DNA of 64,000 nt, taken from Rhodococcoides kyotonense. Lineage in GTDB: Bacteria > Actinomycetota > Actinomycetes > Mycobacteriales > Mycobacteriaceae. The position numbers and the translations under genes are program-made. The number at the start of each line of letters is the position of its first letter. The stretch's first letter is position 1. Below the pieces are notes generated by a model, which did not search any database, was not told the DNA's origin, and was given only the letters and a program-made list of their open reading frames with translations. This document shows positions 35,286 through 44,294 of the stretch, in pieces. The stretch covers positions 62,001 to 126,000 of the forward strand of contig NZ_FZOW01000009.1 in assembly GCF_900188125.1 (NCBI RefSeq), in the 5' to 3' direction.

Positions 35286-36041
35286 ATGCCATTCAGTGAT
35301 TACCGCACTGCCCTCGTCACCGGTGCGAACACCGGTATGGGAGCCAGCGCCACCGAGCTTCTGACCAAACGTGGACTGACCGTCTACGGACTCGCCCGCA
35401 ACAAGTCCAAACTCGACGACGTGGCCGAACGCACCGGAATGATCCCCCTCGCCGTCGACATCACCGACACCGACGCACTCACCGACGCCGTCGCCGGGCT
35501 CGAGATCGACATCCTGATCAACAACGCAGGCGTCTCCGCGACGGGCAACATACTCGATGCCACCGAGGAATCGGTCGACGCCATGGTCGACGTCAATCTC
35601 CGTGCCGTCCTGCATCTGTGCCGTCTGCTGCTGCCGGGAATGGTCGAACGCGACCTCGGCCACGTGGTCAACATCAGTTCCATCGCCGGGCTGTACAACT
35701 TCTACGGTCATACCGCCTATCACGCGACGAAGGCTGCCGTGCACCAGATTTCGCGGCAGCTCCGCAACGACACGAAGGGCAAGCGGATCCGAGTGACCGA
35801 GATCTGCCCCGGGCGTGTCGAGACGGAGATCTTCGGCCGCAACCTCGGCGGAACACCGGAAGCGATGAAGGAAGCCTGGGACACGTTCTACGAGGGCTTC
35901 GAGTCCATCACCACGAAGGACATCTCCGACGCCATCGAGTTCGCCATCGACGCGCCTCGGCACGTCAACATGGGTTTGATGGAAATTCTGCCTACGTTCC
36001 AGGTCCCCGGCGGCCTCGACTTCGTGCGGCGCAATGACTGA
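35286..36041 (+). CDS. SDR oxidoreductase
   Basis: This 251-residue SDR has TALVTGANTGMGASATELL, INNAGVSATGN, the Ser of ISSIAGLYNFYGHTAYHATKAAVHQISRQL, and ICPGRVETEIFGRN, placing it near serine/3-hydroxy acid dehydrogenases (YdfG-like). These oxidise beta-hydroxy acids with NADP. It is 12 bp after the transporter gene and overlaps the next gene by 8 bp, so it belongs to the pxpABC operon. Substrate is unknown. Confidence 0.85.
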   Translation: MPFSDYRTALVTGANTGMGASATELLTKRGLTVYGLARNKSKLDDVAERTGMIPLAVDITDTDALTDAVAGLEIDILINNAGVSATGNILDATEESVDAMVDVNLRAVLHLCRLLLPGMVERDLGHVVNISSIAGLYNFYGHTAYHATKAAVHQISRQLRNDTKGKRIRVTEICPGRVETEIFGRNLGGTPEAMKEAWDTFYEGFESITTKDISDAIEFAIDAPRHVNMGLMEILPTFQVPGGLDFVRRND

Positions 36042-37065
36042 CACGACGCTGGGCGTCATCGCACACGCCGCCGACGACCTGCGCGTCGAGCAAGTGCCCG
36101 TCCGCCTGCCCTCGGCCGACGAGGCTGTCGTCGAGATCGCCTTCGGCGGAATCTGCGGATCGGACCTGCACTACTGGACGCACGGTGCTGCAGGGGAATC
36201 GATCCTGAAGGCACCGATGCTTCTGGGACACGAAGTGGTCGGCACCGTCACTTCGGCTGCGGCGGACGGTAGCGGGCCGGTAGCCGGCACGCGCGTCGCG
36301 GTTCATCCGGCGACGCCCGCAGCAGGCGAGGCCCGCTACCCCGAGGATCGGCCGAACCTGTCTCCCGGCTGTACCTACCTGGGCAGCGCCGCTCGATTTC
36401 CGCACACCGAAGGCGCGTTCGCGAAGTACTCGGTTCTGCCGAGCCGCATGCTGCGCACACTTCCCGACGGCCTGGATTTCCGAACGGCAGCGGTCGCCGA
36501 ACCGGCGGCCGTCGCGTGGCACGCCGTTGCGCGGGCAGGGGACGTCGCAGGGAAGCGAGCGCTCGTCGTCGGATGCGGCCCCATCGGTGCCCTCGTCGTC
36601 GCAGTTCTCGCGCGAGCGGGCGCCGCGGACATCGTGGCCGTGGACGTCCACGAGACTCCACGGTCGATCGCGCGATCGGCGGGCGCCACCAGCACCCTCG
36701 ACGCCACCGACTCCGAATCGATTGCCGCGGCCGATGCCGACGTCGTCATCGAATGTTCCGGCAATCGATTCGGACTGGAATCGGCGATTCGAGGCGCCAC
36801 ACGCGGCGGGCGCATCGTCATGCTGGGGCTGTTGTCGACAGGAATGCAGCCGGCTCCACTGTCTCTCGTCATCACTCGCGAGCTCGAACTCGTCGGTTCG
36901 TTCCGGTTCAACAGCGAGATCGACGACGTCCTCACCGCGCTCGCCGACGGTTCGCTCGACGCAAGTGCGATCGTCACTCATACGTTCCCCGTTGCCGATG
37001 CCCTGGAAGCCTTTGCAGTGGCCAAGGATTCGGCACATTCGGGCAAGGTCCTTCTCGAGTTCTGA
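36034..37065 (+). CDS. Zinc-type alcohol dehydrogenase, L-idonate 5-dehydrogenase-like
   Basis: This 343-residue MDR protein carries the catalytic zinc site (GGICGSDLHYW with Cys, then LLGHEVVGTV with His-Glu) and cofactor motif VVGCGPIGALVVAVLARAGA. The HYWTHGAAGESI and PNLSPGCTYLGSAARFPHTEGAFAKY segments resemble L-idonate 5-dehydrogenase (IdnD). The structural-zinc loop shows only one Cys, as in sorbitol-type enzymes. It oxidises a polyol or hydroxy acid with NAD(P). It may work with the neighbouring SDR in an oxidation-reduction pair that epimerises a substrate. Confidence 0.85.
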   Translation: MTDTTLGVIAHAADDLRVEQVPVRLPSADEAVVEIAFGGICGSDLHYWTHGAAGESILKAPMLLGHEVVGTVTSAAADGSGPVAGTRVAVHPATPAAGEARYPEDRPNLSPGCTYLGSAARFPHTEGAFAKYSVLPSRMLRTLPDGLDFRTAAVAEPAAVAWHAVARAGDVAGKRALVVGCGPIGALVVAVLARAGAADIVAVDVHETPRSIARSAGATSTLDATDSESIAAADADVVIECSGNRFGLESAIRGATRGGRIVMLGLLSTGMQPAPLSLVITRELELVGSFRFNSEIDDVLTALADGSLDASAIVTHTFPVADALEAFAVAKDSAHSGKVLLEF

Positions 37066-37188
37066 GCGCCAGATCGGATCTGTCATCGTGGATCGCGATC
37101 ACCCGAGAACGAAACAGTCTTGGGCAGCAGGAACATTCGTCACTACCGTTGTAGTCGTCACCACCACCGATCCTTCCGAGGAGATCAC

Positions 37189-38400
37189 ATGCCTTCGTCC
37201 GTTCTCGCTTCTCGCGTCACCCGCATGCGTGAATCACCGAGTGTTGCAGCGGCACAGCGAGTTCGGGAACTGAAGGCCGAGGGTCGGTCGATTCTCGACC
37301 TCACGGTCGGTGAACCGGACTTCGACACACCGAAGCACATCAAGGCGGCCGCCGTCGATGCGATGGAGTCGGGTCTCACTAAATACACTCCGGTCAACGG
37401 CATTCCGGCACTGCGTGAGGCCATCGGCAAGCGGTTGAAGCAGAAGACGGGCCTCGATTACGACGCGAGTCGCATCACCATCGGTGGTGGCGCCAAGCAA
37501 GTCATCTTCCTCGCGTTGATGGCGACCGTGGAGGCAGGCGTCGAGGTCATCGTCCCGTCGCCGTACTGGGTGTCGTACCCCGACATGGTCGAGGCGCACG
37601 ACGGCACTCCGGTCGTCGTCGACTGCCCGGAGTCGGAGAACTTCCTGCTCACCCCGGACCGCCTCGAGGCTGCCATCACGCCTGCAACACGGTGGGTCAT
37701 CCTGAACACGCCGTCGAACCCCACCGGGGCGATCTACAGTGCCGAGCAGCTGGCAGCGCTGGCCGAAGTGCTCGATCGCCACCCGCATGTGCACGTGCTG
37801 TCGGACGAGATCTACGACGAGATCTCCTATCTCGACGCGCCGACTCCGAATCTGTTGGCGATCGCACCTCACCTGCAGGACAGGGTTTTTCTCACCAATG
37901 GCGTCTCGAAGGCGTACGCGATGACCGGGTGGCGACTGGGCTACGGCGTCGGCAGCCCCGAGATCGTCGGCGCCGTCAACAAGCTGCAGTCACAATCGTC
38001 GTCGTGCCCGTCGTCGATCAGTCAGGCCGCCGCAGCCGAGGCGCTGACGGGTGACCAGAGCTTCGTCACCGAATCGGTCGCCAGCTACCGCCACCGGCGA
38101 GACGTGACCTTCGCATTGCTCGACGCCATCGACGGTCTGGACCCGGTGCTCCCCCAGGGCGCGTTCTACCTGTTCGTCGGCTGCTCCGCACTGATCGGCG
38201 CCCGCACGCCCGACGGCGCAGTGCTCGGTAGCGATCAGGACGTCGTGCTCTACCTCCTCGATCACGCCTCGGTCGCCACGATTCAAGGTTCCGCCTACGG
38301 GGCCGACGGATACTTCCGCGTCTCGTTCGCCACGTCCGAAGACGTTCTGCGGGCCGCAGCAGCCAGCATCTCCGCAGCCGTCGCCTCACTCACCCGATAA
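37189..38400 (+). CDS. PLP-dependent aminotransferase class I (AspC/AAT-I fold)
   Basis: This 403-residue protein is a class I aminotransferase. DLTVGEPDFDTPKHI and KYTPVNGIPALREAI open it, LNTPSNPTGAIYSAEQL holds the PLP-contacting Asn, LSDEIYDEISYL the Asp and Tyr, and NGVSKAYAMTGWRLGYG the Schiff-base lysine (Lys241). Family members transfer the amino group of aspartate, glutamate or related 4-substituted analogues. The ATG at 37189 has CGAGGAG upstream. It is 123 bp after the idonate-dehydrogenase-like gene and 24 bp before the aldolase gene, consistent with making the aldolase's 2-oxo substrate. Confidence 0.9.
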   Translation: MPSSVLASRVTRMRESPSVAAAQRVRELKAEGRSILDLTVGEPDFDTPKHIKAAAVDAMESGLTKYTPVNGIPALREAIGKRLKQKTGLDYDASRITIGGGAKQVIFLALMATVEAGVEVIVPSPYWVSYPDMVEAHDGTPVVVDCPESENFLLTPDRLEAAITPATRWVILNTPSNPTGAIYSAEQLAALAEVLDRHPHVHVLSDEIYDEISYLDAPTPNLLAIAPHLQDRVFLTNGVSKAYAMTGWRLGYGVGSPEIVGAVNKLQSQSSSCPSSISQAAAAEALTGDQSFVTESVASYRHRRDVTFALLDAIDGLDPVLPQGAFYLFVGCSALIGARTPDGAVLGSDQDVVLYLLDHASVATIQGSAYGADGYFRVSFATSEDVLRAAAASISAAVASLTR

Positions 38401-38424
38401 GCACTCCCCCGATAAGGAAGTCTC

Positions 38425-39096
38425 ATGGTTCACGTCACCACCAAGATCGAGCGTCCGGCGAAGGAACTCGTCGAGGAACTCGGTACTTTTTCCGCCGCGA
38501 CCATCCATGAAGCGCAAGGTCGTTCGGGCGCACTCGATTCCGGGATCAAGCCCATCGATCGCGACATGTCGTTCTGCGGCACCGCGTTCACCGTTGTGTG
38601 TCATCCTCGCGACAACATCATGCTGCAGGTTGCAATCAGTTACGCACAACCCGGTGACGTGCTGATCGTGTCGTCCGGTGACCAACCTGCGGGTCAGTTC
38701 GGCGACGTTCTCGCCAATGCCTGTGTGGCGCGGGGCATCACGGCACTCGTGACCGACGGTGGAGTGCGCGACTCGCGAGAGATTCGCGATCTCGGTTTCC
38801 CGGTGTTCAGCAAGCACGTGTGCATTCAGGGAACCGTCAAGGAATCTCTCGGACCGATCAACCAGCCGCTCGTGTTCGGTGGTCAGTTGATCTACCCGGG
38901 AGATGTCATCAAGGGCGATTGCGACGGCGTCGTGTTGACGCGGCGTGAGGAAGTCCGTGCAGCGATCGACGCGTGCCGCGAGCGCGATGCCGCGGAGGCG
39001 GAGTACATCGAACGCTACAAGCGCGGTGAGACACCGATCCAGGTCAGCAACCTCGCCGCCGTGCTCGAGGCCAAAGGGCTGACGGTCGACGTCTAG
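38425..39096 (+). CDS. RraA-like 4-hydroxy-4-methyl-2-oxoglutarate / CHA aldolase
   Basis: This 223-residue protein belongs to the HMG/CHA aldolase branch of the RraA fold. It contains FSAATIHEAQGRSG, VVCHPRDNIMLQVAI and TDGGVRDSREI. R115-D116-x2-E119 is the metal/substrate signature that separates these aldolases from true RraA, which lacks the acidic residue. The enzymes split 4-hydroxy-4-methyl-2-oxoglutarate into two pyruvates, or 4-carboxy-4-hydroxy-2-oxoadipate into pyruvate and oxaloacetate, and also decarboxylate oxaloacetate. No aromatic meta-cleavage genes are nearby, so its substrate here probably comes from the aminotransferase. Confidence 0.85.
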   Translation: MVHVTTKIERPAKELVEELGTFSAATIHEAQGRSGALDSGIKPIDRDMSFCGTAFTVVCHPRDNIMLQVAISYAQPGDVLIVSSGDQPAGQFGDVLANACVARGITALVTDGGVRDSREIRDLGFPVFSKHVCIQGTVKESLGPINQPLVFGGQLIYPGDVIKGDCDGVVLTRREEVRAAIDACRERDAAEAEYIERYKRGETPIQVSNLAAVLEAKGLTVDV

Positions 39097-39108
39097 CGGG
39101 TGGTGGGG

Positions 39109-40953
39109 CTATGGGGTCACGATCGCGAAGTCGGGGTCGGGAGCATCGACGAATCCGACGAGTTCCCGTAGCTTGCCTATGTCCCCGGCAACGGTCACAT
39201 CGCCGTCGCGCACCATCTGTTCGAGATCCGCGCCGGCCAGCAAGATCTTGCGGAGGTCGCTGTCGCTCAACTCGAGCGTCGCATCGGCCTGCGCGGGCGC
39301 GGCCCCGTCGACCTCGTAGTGCACGAGCACTCCGTTTCCGAGTTGTGTGCGGTAGGTCGTCGCAGCGCCCAGTCGCCAGTCGATCGTGATGTCGGTCGAC
39401 CAGGCGCGCGGCCCGTCGATGCGCAATGCGATGGCGTCGAACAGTTGCTCGACGGTCAATGCGGCCGCGATGTCCTGTGATGCGGTGCCTACCGGGGTGC
39501 CGATGGCCCCGTTGCGAAGTTCGTAGGCTCCCATCAGGAATGCGTTTCTCCACGTGCCGTTCTCGGCACCGAACCCCAACTGTTCGAGGGTATCGGCCTG
39601 AAGCGCGATCGCTGCCTCGTTGTTCGGTTCGGCGAAGATCACGTAGTTCAGGACCTGCGCGGCCCAGCGAAAGTCACTTTCCTCGTACGACTTTCGAGCC
39701 TTCTCGACGACGGCCTCGGATCCGCCCATGAACTCGACGTGCCTCTTGGCCGATTCGACAGGAGTGTGCTCCCACAGAGTTGCGGGATTGCCGTCATACC
39801 ATCCCATGTAGCGCTGATAGATCGCCTTGACGTTGTGACTGACCGATCCGTAGTAGCCGTGCGCATGCCAGGCAGCCGCGAGGTTCGGCGGCAATTGGAG
39901 TGCCTCGGCGATCTCGATCCCGGTGAGTCCCTTGTTCATTCCCCGCAGCGTCTGATCGTGCAAGTATCCGTAGAGGTCGCGCTGTTGTGACAGGAAAGTG
40001 GTCAACGTGTCGGTCCCCCACGTGGGCCAGTGGTGAGAGGCGAACAGGACATCGGACCGGTCTGCGTACCGCCGAATCGATTCGGTCAGATATTTCGCCC
40101 ACACGTGTGGATCACGCACCAACGCGCCGCGCAGTGTGAGCAGATTGTGCAATGTGTGCGTGGCGTTTTCGGCCATACAGAGTGCGCGCCGATCCGGAAA
40201 GAAGAAATTCATCTCCGACGGCGCCTCGGTCCCGGGTGTCATCTGGAACTCGATGCGAATGCCGTCGACGACCTCGGTCTGGCCGGTGTGGTCGACGTAT
40301 GTCGTCGGGGGAATCAAGGTGAGCGTTCCGGTCGACGTCGTCTGGCCGAGGCCCGCGCCCACAGCTCCCCTGGGTCCTCTCGGCAATGCTGCGCCGTACA
40401 TGTACGCAGCGCGACGACCCATCGCCGTTCCCGCGTACACGTTCTCGGACACGGCGTGCTCGACGAATCCTGCCGGTGCGATCACCGGGCAGCGACCTGC
40501 GTCGACGTCCTCCGAAGTGGTGACGCCTTTCGCGCCACCGAAGTGATCGACATGGCTGTGCGAGTAGATCAGCCCTGTCACCGGGCGGTCACCACGGTGT
40601 TCGCGATACAGGGCAAGACCTGCGGCGGCGGTCTCCGCCGAAATCAAGGGGTCGACGACCACAATCCCGGTATCGCCCTCGATCAGCGTCATGTTGGACA
40701 GATCCAGACCGCGGATCTGATAGATCCCATCCGTGACCTCGTAGAGGCCCTGCCGTGCGCACAGCCGCGACTGTCGCCACAGGCTGGGATCGACCGTATC
40801 CGGACAGTCACTGTCCAGGAACGAGAAGTCGCTGTCCCACACCAACTCTCCCGACGCATCTCGCACCACGCCCGGTTCGAGGGCTGCGATGAATCCACGA
40901 TCCGCATCCTCGAAATCTTGATCGGCTTTCTCGCGCTGCTGTTCCCGAGTCAT
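39109..40953 (-). CDS. Alkyl sulfatase, metallo-beta-lactamase type (SdsA1/BDS1-like)
   Basis: This 614-residue protein hydrolyses alkyl sulfates, releasing an alcohol and sulfate. The metal site is SHSHVDHFGG (His132, His134, Asp136, His137), with ENATHTLHNLLTLRGALVRD and SHHWPTWG downstream. An alkylsulfatase dimerisation region (AGYL-like: YMGWYDGNPATLWEHTP) and a C-terminal SCP2-like lipid-binding domain follow. There is no signal peptide, unlike exported SdsA1, so it probably acts in the cytoplasm. It converges on the aldolase gene with a 12 bp gap and is not part of that operon. Confidence 0.92.
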   Translation of the reverse strand: MTREQQREKADQDFEDADRGFIAALEPGVVRDASGELVWDSDFSFLDSDCPDTVDPSLWRQSRLCARQGLYEVTDGIYQIRGLDLSNMTLIEGDTGIVVVDPLISAETAAAGLALYREHRGDRPVTGLIYSHSHVDHFGGAKGVTTSEDVDAGRCPVIAPAGFVEHAVSENVYAGTAMGRRAAYMYGAALPRGPRGAVGAGLGQTTSTGTLTLIPPTTYVDHTGQTEVVDGIRIEFQMTPGTEAPSEMNFFFPDRRALCMAENATHTLHNLLTLRGALVRDPHVWAKYLTESIRRYADRSDVLFASHHWPTWGTDTLTTFLSQQRDLYGYLHDQTLRGMNKGLTGIEIAEALQLPPNLAAAWHAHGYYGSVSHNVKAIYQRYMGWYDGNPATLWEHTPVESAKRHVEFMGGSEAVVEKARKSYEESDFRWAAQVLNYVIFAEPNNEAAIALQADTLEQLGFGAENGTWRNAFLMGAYELRNGAIGTPVGTASQDIAAALTVEQLFDAIALRIDGPRAWSTDITIDWRLGAATTYRTQLGNGVLVHYEVDGAAPAQADATLELSDSDLRKILLAGADLEQMVRDGDVTVAGDIGKLRELVGFVDAPDPDFAIVTP

Positions 40954-41043
40954 GGAGCCCCTTCCGCGACCTCTCGCTGCTAGACCTTCTCAGAGAAGGA
41001 GCGCCGCGGCTTCACCCGACGGGGGTGATTCGGGGCCCACGAG

Positions 41044-41802
41044 CTAGAAGTCTCTGGCCAGGCTCGAGAGAGCGGAATCCTCCACGCTGCACGGTGCGCG
41101 CAGTGATGTCACGGTCGCCCAGTTCCGCGCGATCAGTCCGGCATCGCTGTCGTCGTCGCTCTCTGCGACGATCTCGTCGAACCGCACGGTGACGAAGTCG
41201 TCCCCTCGATCTCCCACCTCGGCCTGTACGGCACCGAATTGGGCCAGCGGAGCCGTGGCGATCCCGTGGAGCGACGCGAGCGGGACATCGGGAACGTTGA
41301 CATTGAGCACCGATTCGCTCGTGCCGTGCGCGATCAACCACTGCAGGGCTTCGCGCGTCACAGCCCCCGCGGTATCCCAGTTCTGGGGATCTGTCGTGGC
41401 CAGTGATACCGCCATCGACACCAACCCGTGCGTCGACGCGGTCAGCGCGGCACCGACGGTCCCCGAATGCAGTACTGCCGCACCGGTGTTCGGTCCATGG
41501 TTGATCCCCGACAGCAGAATGTCCGGTGGCTCTCCGAACGCTCCCCGGGTGGAGACGAACGCGATCAGTGCAGGCGACGCTTCCACCGCATAGACGGGCA
41601 CATCGGTGAGACCGTCGATGGAACGGCTCGTGACTACCAGACGGGAGTCCGCGCCCATCCCCGTCAGCGACGCGCCTGCACCGCTGCGCTCCTCGTGCGG
41701 CGCAGCGACGACGACGTCGAGACCCGCGTCGACGGCGATGCGTGTGAGCAGCGCGATCCCGTCACTGAAGACGCCGTCGTCGTTGGTGACGAGTGCTCTC
41801 AC
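41044..41802 (-). CDS. surE: SurE-type 5'-nucleotidase/phosphatase
   Basis: This 252-residue protein has the SurE hallmark ALVTNDDGVFSDGIALL with the metal-binding Asp pair, then VVAAPHEERSGAGASLTGMG, LLSGINHGPNTGAAVLHSGTVGAALTASTHGLVSMAVSL and LNVNVPD. SurE enzymes dephosphorylate nucleoside monophosphates and some sugar or polyphosphate esters. The start is a GTG at 41802 overlapping the PfkB gene's stop codon by four bases, so a kinase and a phosphatase are co-translated. This is unlike the usual surE context next to pcm or nlpD. Confidence 0.87.
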   Translation of the reverse strand: MRALVTNDDGVFSDGIALLTRIAVDAGLDVVVAAPHEERSGAGASLTGMGADSRLVVTSRSIDGLTDVPVYAVEASPALIAFVSTRGAFGEPPDILLSGINHGPNTGAAVLHSGTVGAALTASTHGLVSMAVSLATTDPQNWDTAGAVTREALQWLIAHGTSESVLNVNVPDVPLASLHGIATAPLAQFGAVQAEVGDRGDDFVTVRFDEIVAESDDDSDAGLIARNWATVTSLRAPCSVEDSALSSLARDF

Positions 41803-42746
41803 GATGCCGATCCGAACGCTCGTACCTCGACTGCGTCGGTCAGGCGCATCACCAGATCGTGCTGGCCGCTCCCGAGCCCACGTCGTGTCACGTTGGCGCT
41901 GCCTGCACCCCCTCCGAGTTGCAGAGCATCGGTCATCGATTTCCCTGTGGCCAATCCGGTCGCGATGCCTGCGCTCATCGAGTCGCCCGCCCCGTGGTGG
42001 TCGACCTGACTCAGGTCGGGAGTGACGATCTCCAGCACTTCGTCGTCGACCAGGGCCAACGCAGGTTCTGCAGCGCGGGAGATCACTACCACCTCGGCGC
42101 CGTCGTCACGCAACGCACGCATCGCCTCGATGAGGTCCTTCGGATCGTCCGACGCGGCTTTCCCGTCCTCGATCAGATCCTCGTGGCTTACCTTCAACAC
42201 CGTCAGCCCACCTTCGAGCGCAGCCGTCATCGTGGGGCCGGACAGATCGGCGACGACGGGAACTCCGAGGGCCCTCAGATCGGCGGTCAGGCGCCTGTAG
42301 ACATCGGGAGGAACGACGTTCCCGGAATGGGGGCCGCCGAGAATTGCGATGTCGCTGTTGCTGCCGACGGCCAAGGACTTCCCGAACAGATCGTCGAGAG
42401 CGTGCCGCGCGAGAGGGGGTGGATCCACGGTCGCGATCTCCGTGCGTTCGCCGTCGCGTCGATCGTGAACGTAGGATCCGCTCTCCTGTCCGATGTCGAC
42501 CGACTCGACCGTGACACCCTCTCGTCGAATGAGATCGCGGAGCACGCCCCCTACTTCACCGCCGAACACACCGCACAAGGTCACGTCCAAGCCGAGAATC
42601 GACGCCATCCGCGCAATCCAGTGGCCTTGGCCCCCGGCATGCACGTGCAGTTCCGTCGCACCGCTCGGCGCGGTATCGAGTGTGACGGTCAACAGTGGTG
42701 ACGGTGCGAACACGAACGCGGTCGGCTTTCTTCGAGTGTCTGACAC
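41799..42746 (-). CDS. PfkB-family carbohydrate kinase
   Basis: This protein of about 315 residues has PSPLLTVTLD at the start, HVHAGGQGHWIARMASILGLDVTLCGVFGG where family members have GGKGxNVA, and DLSQVDHHGAGDSMSAGIATGLATG with the catalytic Asp and anion-hole GAGDSM. It resembles 1-phosphofructokinase/ribokinase-like kinases of unknown substrate. The GGKGxN motif is changed to GQGHW, which may alter sugar binding. GTG 42746 has no strong ribosome binding site; a GTG 13 codons in is an alternative start. It is coupled to surE. Confidence 0.8.
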   Translation of the reverse strand: MSDTRRKPTAFVFAPSPLLTVTLDTAPSGATELHVHAGGQGHWIARMASILGLDVTLCGVFGGEVGGVLRDLIRREGVTVESVDIGQESGSYVHDRRDGERTEIATVDPPPLARHALDDLFGKSLAVGSNSDIAILGGPHSGNVVPPDVYRRLTADLRALGVPVVADLSGPTMTAALEGGLTVLKVSHEDLIEDGKAASDDPKDLIEAMRALRDDGAEVVVISRAAEPALALVDDEVLEIVTPDLSQVDHHGAGDSMSAGIATGLATGKSMTDALQLGGGAGSANVTRRGLGSGQHDLVMRLTDAVEVRAFGSAS

Positions 42747-42889
42747 GGCGGCGGAATGCCCGCTCGTCCGGACAACCAAACGGACTCTTCGGACATGAAA
42801 CGCACTGTCGATGTTTGGTGTCGCGGCCCATCGGCAACACTTCGTCAGCGTCACTTCCTCGACGCATCTTCGGCGAAAGGCTTCCGCGC

Positions 42890-44257
42890 GTGCACTTCGA
42901 CATCGTCGTCATCGGCGCAGGTTCGGGAAACATGATCGCCGACAGTCGTTTTGCCGACAAGTCGGTTGCCATCGTCGAAGAAGCATCGTTCGGGGGGACA
43001 TGCCTGAATGTCGGGTGCATACCGTCGAAGATGTACGCCCACACGGCCGATCTCGTCGATGCGGTCTCCGACGCGCCCCGTTTCGGCATTCCCGCGGATG
43101 GCGCGGTGTCCGCGAACTGGGTACAGGTCCGCGACCGAATTTTCGACCAGCTGGACCGCGATGCTCGCGACGCCCGTCGTGGGCGGGAGGACACACCGAA
43201 CATCACGGTGCTCACCGGGACGGCGGCCTTCGTCGCGCCGAAGTCGTTGACCGTCACGAGCGGAGACGGGTCCACTACCGACATCAGCGGCGATCGAATC
43301 GTGGTCGCCGCAGGAAGCCGCCCCGTGGTTCCCGACGCGTTGTCCCAGGCCGGGATCGATTGTCACACATCGGACTCCATCATGCGTGTCGATGCAGCTC
43401 CCCGAAGGCTCGCAGTTCTGGGCGGCGGATACATCGGGGTCGAGTTCGCACACGTCTTCCGTAGCTTCGGTAGCTCGGTCACCGTCATCGAACCGTCGGA
43501 CACTCTGTTGTCCGGTCACGACCACACCATCACGACGACGTTCACGAACACCGTTGCGTCGCACTACGATCTGCGGCTTCGGAATTCCGTGACCGATGCA
43601 CACAGAGCGGACGACGGGATCGTGTTGTCGTTGGACGACGGAAGCACCGTGACGGTGGACATGGTGTTGGCTGCGACAGGGAGGACGCCGAACAGCGATC
43701 GTCTCGCATGTGCGGCAGCAGGGATCGATCTGGACGACACAGGCCACGTCGTGATCGACGCACAGCAGAGGACGAACATCGACGGCATCTTCGCGCTCGG
43801 GGACATCTGTGCATCCGTGCCGCTCAAGCACGTCGCGAACCGCGAGGCGAAGGTCGTCGCGGACAATCTGCTCGATCCGGATCAGCCCAGCATCATGGAC
43901 GACGACCTGGTGCCGTCCGCGGTGTTCACCGATCCGCAGATAGCGAGTATCGGCAAGACCGAGCAGCAGCTGAAAGACGCAGGCACTGCGTACAAGATCG
44001 GCGTGAAGAAGTATTCGGATGTCGCGTTCGGATGGGCACTGCAGGACGAGACCGGAGTGTGCAAGATCCTCGTCGACCGTGACACCGACCGGATCCTCGG
44101 AGCCCACATTCTCGGTCCGCAGGCGGCGACGTTGATCCATATCCTGTCCGTCGCAATGCAGTTCGACATTCCGGCGACCCAGCTCGCAGCGCGCCCGTTC
44201 TGGACTCACCCGACGCTTCCCGAATTGATCGAGAACACCCTGCTCGAACTCGACTGA
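42890..44257 (+). CDS. mtr: Mycothione reductase
   Basis: This 455-residue flavoprotein disulfide reductase has FAD motif VVIGAGSGN, the redox-active pair in GGTCLNVGCIPSKM (Cys38, Cys43), NADPH motif VLGGGYIGVEFAHVF and the C-terminal catalytic FWTHPTLPELIEN. GSGNMI after the FAD glycines and LKHVANREAKVV match mycothione reductase rather than lipoamide dehydrogenase. It keeps mycothiol reduced with NADPH, supporting an actinobacterial host. The start is GTG 42890 with GCGAAAGG upstream. Confidence 0.85.
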   Translation: MHFDIVVIGAGSGNMIADSRFADKSVAIVEEASFGGTCLNVGCIPSKMYAHTADLVDAVSDAPRFGIPADGAVSANWVQVRDRIFDQLDRDARDARRGREDTPNITVLTGTAAFVAPKSLTVTSGDGSTTDISGDRIVVAAGSRPVVPDALSQAGIDCHTSDSIMRVDAAPRRLAVLGGGYIGVEFAHVFRSFGSSVTVIEPSDTLLSGHDHTITTTFTNTVASHYDLRLRNSVTDAHRADDGIVLSLDDGSTVTVDMVLAATGRTPNSDRLACAAAGIDLDDTGHVVIDAQQRTNIDGIFALGDICASVPLKHVANREAKVVADNLLDPDQPSIMDDDLVPSAVFTDPQIASIGKTEQQLKDAGTAYKIGVKKYSDVAFGWALQDETGVCKILVDRDTDRILGAHILGPQAATLIHILSVAMQFDIPATQLAARPFWTHPTLPELIENTLLELD

Positions 44258-44294
44258 CCTTCACACGTTCACGACACCGACGAAAGGGCACCCT

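Noticed and set aside
33834..36059. 741-codon open frame on the minus strand
   Set aside because: It mirrors pxpC, the MHS transporter and the SDR, has shadow-like composition, and lacks any domain.
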